Source of the DNA: Clostridiales bacterium
Lineage (GTDB): Bacteria; Bacillota_A; Clostridia; Oscillospirales; Oscillospiraceae
Reading direction: 5' to 3'
Length of the DNA: 10,995 nt
Assembly (NCBI GenBank): GCA_022777455.1
Contig: JALFGI010000148.1
Coordinates: 1 to 10,995, forward strand
Below the pieces are notes generated by a model. It had not been told where the DNA came from. It saw nothing but the letters and a program-made list of their open reading frames with translations, and did not search any database. Made by a program: the position numbers and the translations under genes. Shown here piece by piece: positions 6,118 through 10,995 of this stretch (within the stretch, counting starts at the first letter, position 1; each line of letters opens with the position of its first letter).

Positions 6118-7389
6118 TCAGCCGTGAACCATGTTGTATTCCACAGCCCAGCCGTCCACGAAGGCGGTGACAACCTCAGCCCAGTTGGCGTCGGTGGGAT
6201 CGGCGGAATACTTGGCCAGAGCGGTGACAACGGTAGCTCTCCAGGAGTCCACATTGGGGGTGTCCACGAAGGCCCAGGTGACGGAGTAGCAGCCGTCAGC
6301 CAGCAGAGCGTCGCCGTTCTTGATGAAGCCGTTGGTGGAAGCGGGGGCAGCCTTGAAGGGCACGGAGCCGAACTGCTCCACCATCATGGAGGTGCCGGCC
6401 TCGGAGGTCACCAGCCAGTACAGGAAGTCCAGGGTGGCCTTCTGGTCAGCTTCGGAGGCCTGCGCGTTCACGGCCCAGCAGTTCTCGGTGCCGGAGCACA
6501 GACCGGCCTTCTCTTCGCCTTCCACGCCGCAGTAGATGGGGATCATCTGCACGTTCAGGCCGGCGTCGCTCAGAGTGGCGTACTCCCAGGAACCGTTCTG
6601 ATAGAATACAGCCTTGCCCTCCACGATCTCTGCTCTGCTCTCGTCGCCGGTGCCGGAGGTAAGGGTCTTGGCATCAGCAGCGGTGTCGGTGATGTACAGG
6701 TCCCAGATGTTGCGGAAGTTGTCCATGTAGGAGCCCTTGATGGTGGCGGGCTGGGTGGTGATGCCGTCAGCCTTGAACTCGTAGTACAGGGGCAGGTTGG
6801 CCAGGTGGCCGGAGAAACGCCAGGAGGAAGAACCGTCCAGGCCGGGAGCGGAGAAGGCATCGAAGCCCAGGGTCTCGGCGTTGGCGTGGATGTCGTCAGC
6901 CACGGCCTTCAGGGAAGCAAAGTCCTTGATCTCGTCGATGGAGTGGCCAGCCTTCTCCAGCAGGTCCACGTTGGTGATGATGCCGAAGGACTCATAGCAG
7001 TAGCCCATGGCCTTCAGAGCACCCTCATCGTTGTACAGGTTAAAGTCGTTGGTGGTCAGTTCACCGGCCACGGCGGTGCCGGTCAGGTCCAGAGCGTACT
7101 CGTCCCAGTTGCCCAGGGCTTCCCGGTTGCCGATGACGAACAGGGTGGGCGCCTCGGACTTGGTCATCTCAGCGGACAGGGTCTGCTGATAGGTGCCGGA
7201 AGCGGCGGTGACAACCTTCACGGGGACACCGGTCTCGGCGGTGTACAGCGCGGCGATCTCCTGCAGCGCGGCGTCTGCTTCGGGCTTGAAGTTCAGGTAG
7301 TAGACGGAGCCGGTCTCCTCAGCGGAAGCCACGGCGCACAGGCCCAGAACCATCACAACAGCCAGGAACAATGCAAGAAACTTCTTCAT
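6118..7389 (-). CDS. Secreted sugar-binding protein of the CUT1 ABC importer
   Basis: This extracellular solute-binding protein (family 1 type) captures a carbohydrate and delivers it to the two permeases encoded downstream. It has 423 residues from the ATG at 7389, chosen because GGGAGG lies about 9 nt upstream and because it starts a clean signal peptide, MKKFLALFLAVVMVLGLCAVASA, ending AxA before EE. An in-frame ATG 15 codons further up falls on the operator and is rejected. The mature part has the binding-protein pattern: YYLNF near the N-terminus, an ALYTAETGVPVKVV segment, TLFVIGN, late WLVTSEAG, and VPFKAA. The cysteine at residue 18 is preceded by LGL, which is not a lipobox, so it does not look like a standard lipoprotein, unlike most Gram-positive sugar-binding proteins. 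The gene is the first of the operon and sits directly behind the promoter and operator. Confidence 0.93.
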   Translation of the reverse strand: MKKFLALFLAVVMVLGLCAVASAEETGSVYYLNFKPEADAALQEIAALYTAETGVPVKVVTAASGTYQQTLSAEMTKSEAPTLFVIGNREALGNWDEYALDLTGTAVAGELTTNDFNLYNDEGALKAMGYCYESFGIITNVDLLEKAGHSIDEIKDFASLKAVADDIHANAETLGFDAFSAPGLDGSSSWRFSGHLANLPLYYEFKADGITTQPATIKGSYMDNFRNIWDLYITDTAADAKTLTSGTGDESRAEIVEGKAVFYQNGSWEYATLSDAGLNVQMIPIYCGVEGEEKAGLCSGTENCWAVNAQASEADQKATLDFLYWLVTSEAGTSMMVEQFGSVPFKAAPASTNGFIKNGDALLADGCYSVTWAFVDTPNVDSWRATVVTALAKYSADPTDANWAEVVTAFVDGWAVEYNMVHG

Positions 7390-7414
7390 ATGATGTATCC
7401 TCCCAAAATATTTT

Positions 7415-7438
7415 GAAACTGGAACCGTTTCCAATTTC
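7415..7438. promoter_or_regulatory. Operator of the sugar-uptake operon (LacI-type dyad; also fits a CcpA cre core)
   Basis: A 24-bp dyad, symmetric at 20 of 24 positions, is centred on the CG at 7426/7427. Its core is TGGAACCGTTTCCA (7420-7433), flanked by GAAA and TTTC. It begins about 9 nt downstream of the -10 box, covering the first transcribed bases, where bound repressor would block initiation. The LacI-family protein encoded last in the operon is the likely ligand. The core also fits the cre pattern TGNNANCGNNNNCA, so CcpA-type catabolite control is an alternative or an addition. Confidence 0.75.
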
Positions 7439-7446
7439 TTGGTGAT

Positions 7447-7475
7447 ATTGTAGCACTTTTTTCCGCGATTGCAAA
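7447..7475 (-). promoter_or_regulatory. Promoter of the sugar-uptake operon
   Basis: On the - strand, TACAAT (7447-7452) is the -10 box. TTTGCA (7470-7475, 17-nt spacing) or TTGCAA (7469-7474, 16 nt) serves as the -35 box. The expected start is near 7440, about 50 nt upstream of the binding protein ATG and just ahead of the operator. Confidence 0.7.
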
Positions 7476-7708
7476 GTCTTTTTTTGTTCCCATGGAATAA
7501 ATCGCTGTTTTAGATAAGAAAAAAGATAAAAAACTGGTAAATCTGACCATGCCGCAGCCTGCAAAAAGCAGACCGGGTGCCCTTTCCCCCGCTGTGAAGA
7601 AGGGGGTGGTTGAATTATTCCGGGTTTTCTGGTATGCTTGACCCGGCAAGGCTTGTCCTTTTCCGATTACCGGCTGTTTCGGAAGCACAGCAGCAAGTTG
7701 TAATTTTT
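7476..7708. other. Gene-free stretch between the divergent operons
   Basis: No credible gene, RNA or binding site is recognised. It is AT-rich near 7476-7545 (possible UP-like context for the - strand promoter). It holds two small inverted pairs, CCCCC/GGGGG near 7586-7605 and CCGGGT (7620-7625) with ACCCGG (7641-7646). Neither is followed by a T-run that would make a convincing terminator. Confidence 0.5.
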
Positions 7709-7903
7709 GCGGGCAGATATGGCAGCACCCCTTGGCTCTCCCTTTGGGAGAGCTGGCTGCCCCGTAAGGGGCAGCCTGAGAGGGCCAGCATGGTTTGATT
7801 TCGGGTGCTACTATCTTACTGCGGTACCCTCTCAGTCAGCCTGTTCGGCTGACAGCTCTCCCAAAGGGAGAGCCAAGGGGCGCCGTAAGCGCCAGTACGT
7901 TAA
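7709..7903. repeat. Palindromic repeat element A, copy 2 (complete)
   Basis: The inverted core is 7730-7878, bounded by CCTTGG and CCAAGG. In order, it carries a GCTCTCCC-TTT-GGGAGAGC hairpin, a GGCTGCCCC-GTAA-GGGGCAGCC hairpin, TGAGAGGG, about 45 nt of unpaired middle, CCCTCTCA, a GTCAGCC-TGTTC-GGCTGAC hairpin and a second GCTCTCCC-AAA-GGGAGAGC hairpin. A left flank GCGGGCAGATATGGCAGCAC (from 7709) is shared with copy 3, and a right flank including GCGCCAG and CGTTAA (to 7903) with copy 1. No open reading frame of interest is inside. It is likely a non-autonomous mobile or structural repeat; it lies between the two divergent operons. Confidence 0.85.
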
Positions 7904-7952
7904 ATTCCAAATCCCCCCGGTTTTAATACCGTCTTAAACTGAATGATTCTTC

Positions 7953-7969
7953 TCTAAGGCCGCCTTAGA
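7953..7969. promoter_or_regulatory. Dyad in the promoter region of the KdpDE-type operon
   Basis: TCTAAGGC-C-GCCTTAGA is a perfect inverted repeat with 8-nt arms. It overlaps the position where a -35 box would lie for the TATAAT at 7981-7986, and no good -35 sequence is present there. It is a probable binding site for a regulator of the downstream operon. Whether this is KdpE itself is unknown. Confidence 0.55.
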
Positions 7970-7980
7970 CTGGACCGGTG

Positions 7981-7986
7981 TATAAT
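7981..7986 (+). promoter_or_regulatory. -10 box of the KdpDE-type operon
   Basis: TATAAT is a perfect -10 hexamer with an expected start near 7993. The hexamer 17 nt upstream (7958-7963) does not resemble TTGACA, suggesting dependence on an activator. The short leader can form a GGCAC (7990-7994)/GTGCC (8004-8008) stem before the ribosome binding site at 8019-8024. Confidence 0.6.
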
Positions 7987-8032
7987 GAAGGCACAAAATG
8001 GAAGTGCCGCAGCCCGGTAGGAGGGGTCCTGA

Positions 8033-8260
8033 ATGGAAGAATTGGTATTGGTTTTGTGCCTTGTCTATATTTTCGGGGTGGGCTACCTCTTTGTCCGGGG
8101 GGCGGATGGCTTCATGCACGCCCATCCCCGGGGCTTTCCGGGCAGACGGAAAAAGACGATGGGGAACCCCACTGTCTGGCGTGACCCGGCTGAGGATGGG
8201 ATGGACTTGCCCCCGGCAAAGCAGCAAGGAGAAAGGAAACATGAAGAAAGAAATCCATGA
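8033..8260 (+). CDS. Small single-helix membrane protein ahead of the KdpD-type kinase
   Basis: This 75-residue protein is not recognised as a named family. Residues 2-22 (EELVLVLCLVYIFGVGYLFVR) form one strong hydrophobic helix ending at an arginine. A basic, proline-rich tail follows (RRKK near residues 38-41, then many charged residues). The positive-inside rule suggests the tail is in the cytoplasm. Evidence that it is a real gene: AGGAGG at 8019-8024 with 8-nt spacing, first position behind the operon promoter, and a reading frame ending 20 nt inside the kinase gene, so translation is probably coupled. It is longer than KdpF (about 29 residues) and does not resemble it. An accessory role to the kinase, such as signal input or stability, is inference only. 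Confidence 0.7.
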   Translation: MEELVLVLCLVYIFGVGYLFVRGADGFMHAHPRGFPGRRKKTMGNPTVWRDPAEDGMDLPPAKQQGERKHEERNP

Positions 8261-10100
8261 ACATATCCTGGTCTGCCTCTCTTCCGCCCCCTCCAACGGG
8301 AACACCATCCGGGCGGCGGCGAAATTATCCCAGGCCTTTGGCGGCACCCTCACCGCCCTGTATGTGCAGACCAACGGCTCCGACCAGATGGGCGCCGAGG
8401 ACCGCCGGCGTTTGCAGCAGCACACCCGGCTGGCGGAACAGCTGGGGGCCTCGGTTTCCACGGTCACCGGGGATGACGTGGCCTTCCAGATCGCGGAGTT
8501 TGCCAGGCTTTCCAAGGCCACCAAAATCGTGCTGGGCAGAAGCGCCGTGCCAAAGGGCAGGCTGTTTGCCCCCAAGCCCCTGACGGAGCAGCTGGTGGAG
8601 CTTGCCCCCGATCTGGATATTTACATCATTCCCGATTCCGCCGGCAAAAACAAGCAGCGGCAAAACCCCGCCACCAGGCAGAGCATCCTGCCGACGGTCC
8701 GGGATTGGCTGATTACCGCCGGGATTCTCGCCATGTCCACGGCCCTGGGCTTTGTGTTCCACCGGCTGAAGTTCACCGAGGCGAATACCATTACGGTGTA
8801 TATTTTCGGGGTGCTGCTCACCGCCCTTTACACCAAGAACTATGTTTGCAGCGGCATTTCCTCCCTGGCGGGGGTGCTGCTGTTCAATTTCTTTTTCACG
8901 GAGCCAAGACTGACCTTCTATGCCTATGAATCCGGCTATCCCGTCACCTTTGCCATTATGCTCTTTGCCTCATTGCTCACCGGCACCCTGGCCAACCGCC
9001 TGGCGGTGCTGGCAAAGCGCTCCGCCCAGGCCGCCTGGCGGACCCAGGTGCTGCTGGAAACCACCCAGCAGCTGGATCAGGCGGAGGACGAGGCCCAGAT
9101 TCTGGAGGTAATTGCCGATCAGCTCCTGAAGCTGCTCAATCGCCCCATTGTCCTGCGGTGTACCGGCGGGGAAACCATCCGCCGGGTCCCGGAGCAGGAG
9201 CCCTTCGATTTTTCCGCCGATGGGGTTCCCCAAAGCTTTTCCCTGCACTGCGCCGGGGAGAAATTCGGAGATGTTCTGATTTACGGCAGCGCCCTGGAGC
9301 CTCTGGAAAGCAGCATTCTCCACTCCATCCTGGGAGAAGGGGCCCTGGCCATTGAAAGCCGGCAGAACTCCCGCCAGAAGGAGGAAGCCGCTGTCCTGGC
9401 AAAAAACGAACAGCTCCGGGCCAACCTTCTGCGCTCCATCTCCCACGACCTGCGCACGCCCCTGACCTCCATTTCCGGCAACGCGGAGAATCTGCTGTCC
9501 AACGGCCAGGCCATGGAGGCATCGGACCAAAAGGCCGTCCTGACGGATATTTACGAGGACTCCGTCTGGCTGATCCGGCTGGTGGAGAATTTGCTGTCCG
9601 TCACCAGAATCGAAGACGGGCAAACCCGGCTCAATATGACCACGGAGCTGGTGGACGAGGTGATTACGGAGTCACTGCAGCATGTGCGCTCCAAAACCCA
9701 CACCATTGAAACGGACTTTGGAAGCGAAATGCTCCTTGCCCAGATGGATGCCCGGCTCATCAGCCAGGTGATCGTGAATCTGGTGGACAATGCCCTGAAA
9801 TACACACCGGAGGGGTCCAGGGTGTGCATCCGTGCCCGGAAACAGGGCTCGCGGATCAGGGTGGAGGTGGCGGACAACGGCCCGGGCATTTCCGACGAAA
9901 TGAAGTCCAAGGTATTTGATATGTTCTACACCGGCAACAACAAAATCGCGGACTGCCGCCGGAGCATGGGGCTGGGGCTCCACCTGTGCAGGTCCATCAT
10001 TCATCTTCACGGCGGTGAAATCACCGTCACGGATAACCCGCCCCAGGGGTGCGTTTTTTCCTTTTCGTTGCCGGCAAGCGAGGTGATCATCAATGAATAA
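8241..10100 (+). CDS. kdpD: KdpD-type sensor histidine kinase lacking the N-terminal KdpD domain
   Basis: This 619-residue membrane sensor kinase autophosphorylates on histidine and passes phosphate to the KdpE-type regulator encoded next. In order: a universal-stress-protein (Usp) domain, residues about 5-130 (EHILVCLSSAPS..., IVLGRS, DIYIIPD); a four-helix DUF4118 segment, about 153-255 (VRDWLITAGI, FNFFFTEPR); a GAF-like linker, about 270-385; a HisKA domain with the H-box SISHDLRTPLTS (His402); and a HATPase domain with N-box NLVDNALKYTPEG (from Asn513), DNGPGI (from Asp545) and SMGLGLHLC. E. coli KdpD has about 890 residues because it carries an extra N-terminal ATP-binding KdpD domain, absent here. 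The ATG at 8241 has AAGGAGAAAGGAA upstream; frame extension to 7998 crosses the small gene and is not needed. No kdpFABC potassium pump genes are near. It overlaps kdpE by 8 nt. Confidence 0.93.
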   Translation: MKKEIHEHILVCLSSAPSNGNTIRAAAKLSQAFGGTLTALYVQTNGSDQMGAEDRRRLQQHTRLAEQLGASVSTVTGDDVAFQIAEFARLSKATKIVLGRSAVPKGRLFAPKPLTEQLVELAPDLDIYIIPDSAGKNKQRQNPATRQSILPTVRDWLITAGILAMSTALGFVFHRLKFTEANTITVYIFGVLLTALYTKNYVCSGISSLAGVLLFNFFFTEPRLTFYAYESGYPVTFAIMLFASLLTGTLANRLAVLAKRSAQAAWRTQVLLETTQQLDQAEDEAQILEVIADQLLKLLNRPIVLRCTGGETIRRVPEQEPFDFSADGVPQSFSLHCAGEKFGDVLIYGSALEPLESSILHSILGEGALAIESRQNSRQKEEAAVLAKNEQLRANLLRSISHDLRTPLTSISGNAENLLSNGQAMEASDQKAVLTDIYEDSVWLIRLVENLLSVTRIEDGQTRLNMTTELVDEVITESLQHVRSKTHTIETDFGSEMLLAQMDARLISQVIVNLVDNALKYTPEGSRVCIRARKQGSRIRVEVADNGPGISDEMKSKVFDMFYTGNNKIADCRRSMGLGLHLCRSIIHLHGGEITVTDNPPQGCVFSFSLPASEVIINE

Positions 10101-10785
10101 ACTGCTGGTTCTGGTGGTGGAGGACGATCCCGCCATCCGCAATCTCATGTCCACCACCCTGAAATCCCACGACTACCGGTTCCTCACCGCCCCCACCGGG
10201 GCCTCCGCCATCATGCAGGTTTCCACCGCCCAGCCGGATATTGTGCTGCTGGACCTGGGCCTGCCGGATATGGACGGGGTGGAGATCATCCGGAAAATCC
10301 GCACCTGGTCCCAGCTGCCCATCATCGTCATCAGCGCCCGGGCGGAGGACACCGACAAAATCGAAGCCCTGGACGCCGGCGCCGACGACTATCTGACCAA
10401 GCCCTTCTCCGTGGAGGAGCTGCTGGCCCGGCTCCGGGTCACCCAGCGGCGGCTGAATTACACCCGGACCTCCAAAGCGGACCCGATCTTTACCAACGGG
10501 GAGCTGAAAATCGATTTTGCCGCCGGCTGCGCCTGGCTGGGGCAGAATGAGTTGCACCTGACCCCCATGGAATATAAGCTGCTGTGCGTCATGGCCCAGA
10601 ATGTGGGCAAGGTGCTGACACTCACCTTCATCACCCAAAAGGTCTGGGGCAGCGCCACCGAAAATGACATCGCCTCCCTGCGGGTGTTCATGGCCACCCT
10701 GCGGAAAAAGCTCAGCGCCGGGAAAAACGATGTGCAGTACATCCAGACCCACATCGGCGTTGGCTACCGGATGCAGAAGGTCTAG
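10093..10785 (+). CDS. kdpE: KdpE-type response regulator (OmpR/PhoB family)
   Basis: This 230-residue cytoplasmic regulator has an N-terminal receiver domain (residues 1-120). Acidic residues Asp11/Asp12, phosphoacceptor Asp54 in LLDLGLPD, Ser81, Tyr100 and Lys103 (YLTKPF) are all in place. The stretch from Asp54 to about residue 115, with WS..P.IV.SAR.E..DKI.ALDAGADDYL.KPF, follows the KdpE pattern closely. A winged-helix DNA-binding domain occupies about 134-228 (LTPMEYKLL, VWG, LRVFMATLRKKL, IGVGYRM). The ATG lies inside the end of the kinase gene (8-nt overlap) with GAGGTG upstream, so both should be translated together. In other bacteria KdpE activates potassium uptake genes; here the targets are not in the window and may be Trk/Ktr-type transporters or other genes. 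Confidence 0.95.
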   Translation: MNKLLVLVVEDDPAIRNLMSTTLKSHDYRFLTAPTGASAIMQVSTAQPDIVLLDLGLPDMDGVEIIRKIRTWSQLPIIVISARAEDTDKIEALDAGADDYLTKPFSVEELLARLRVTQRRLNYTRTSKADPIFTNGELKIDFAAGCAWLGQNELHLTPMEYKLLCVMAQNVGKVLTLTFITQKVWGSATENDIASLRVFMATLRKKLSAGKNDVQYIQTHIGVGYRMQKV

Positions 10786-10802
10786 CCCCAGCCCTGTAAA
10801 TA

Positions 10803-10971
10803 GCGGGCAGATATGGCAGCACCCCCTTGGCTCTCCCTTTGGGAGAGCTGTCAGCCGAACAGGCTGACTGAGAGGGTACTGCATTGGGGAATTAGGAGCG
10901 TTTCATTGGGTGTGGTACCCGCTCAGGCTGCCCCTATGGGGCAGCCAGCTCCCCCATAGGGGGAGCCAAGG
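10803..10971. repeat. Palindromic repeat element A, copy 3 (interior inverted)
   Basis: The element starts 18 nt after the kdpE stop. The core is 10825-10971. The left flank (10803 onward) matches copy 2, but the two inner arms are swapped: GTCAGCC-GAACA-GGCTGAC is on the left and GGCTGCCCC-TAT-GGGGCAGCC on the right. The outer right hairpin reads GCTCCCCC-ATA-GGGGGAGC rather than GCTCTCCC-AAA-GGGAGAGC, so both sides of the stem changed together. It may serve as the transcript end of the operon, although no T-run terminator is visible. Confidence 0.8.
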
Positions 10972-10995
10972 GCCCGCCAAACTGCCATTTGTCGG

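Noticed and set aside
6025..7416. 463-codon open frame on the + strand opposite the sugar-binding protein gene
   Set aside because: It is rich in Gly, His, Val and Gln with no recognisable domain, and lies entirely antisense to a clear binding protein gene in GC-rich DNA, where long shadow frames are common.
7390..7434. Upstream ATG at 7434 for the sugar-binding protein
   Set aside because: It lies inside the operator close to the predicted transcript start, and would put 15 residues before a signal peptide that is complete from the ATG at 7389.
7709..7903. tRNA or known structured RNA in the multi-hairpin repeat
   Set aside because: There is no anticodon arm, no TTCGANNC-like arm and no CCA end; the hairpins belong to a repeat present three times in the window.
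7998..8240. N-terminal extension of the KdpD-type kinase to 7998
   Set aside because: The frame overlaps the small membrane protein gene and has no family similarity before residue 82; the ATG at 8241 has its own ribosome binding site.

Overview
The window looks like a chromosomal segment of a GC-rich, low-oxygen Gram-positive gut bacterium of the Oscillospiraceae/Ruminococcaceae type (Clostridia). Reasons: strong AGGAGG-type ribosome binding sites throughout, a CUT1 sugar transporter that carries no ATPase gene of its own, LacI-family regulators beside it, and two families of small palindromic intergenic repeats whose look (TTGGCTCTCCC... and GTAGGGG(C/A)GGCT...) I associate with that group. 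The taxon is an inference; no 16S or other phylogenetic marker is present.

Left region (1-2692, + strand): the end of a palindromic repeat element, a LacI-family repressor (196-1206), then a well-formed promoter preceded by two dyad sequences, and a 12-helix MATE exporter (1343-2692). The two genes form a plausible regulator/target pair. Positions 2693-3171 hold no gene. They contain four copies of a second repeat, about 65 nt each, arranged as two forward and two reversed.

Middle region (3172-7475, - strand): a carbohydrate uptake operon read right to left. Its order is promoter, near-palindromic LacI-type operator (7415-7438), secreted sugar-binding protein (6118-7389), intercistronic hairpins, MalF-type permease with a TTG start (5077-5973), MalG-type permease (4226-5077), LacI-family repressor (3220-4224) and an intrinsic terminator (3172-3215). 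Stop/start junctions are overlapping or 1 nt apart, so the last three genes are probably translationally coupled. The last gene is the natural candidate for the operator-binding repressor. The sugar is unknown, and the ATPase must be encoded elsewhere, as is usual for MsmX-type shared ATPases.

Right region (7709-10971, + strand): a three-gene signalling operon. It encodes a small single-helix membrane protein (8033-8260), a short KdpD-type sensor kinase without the usual N-terminal KdpD domain (8241-10100) and a KdpE response regulator (10093-10785). No kdpFABC genes are visible. The promoter region has a perfect TATAAT and a 17-nt dyad but no good -35 box. The module is bracketed by two copies of the first repeat element, which share a near-identical 47/48-nt direct repeat.

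No tRNA, rRNA, CRISPR array, transposase or phage gene is visible. The observations most worth following are the small membrane protein paired with the truncated KdpD, the partial c-di-AMP-binding signature in that KdpD, and the repeat element with base-pair-preserving variation and an inverted interior.
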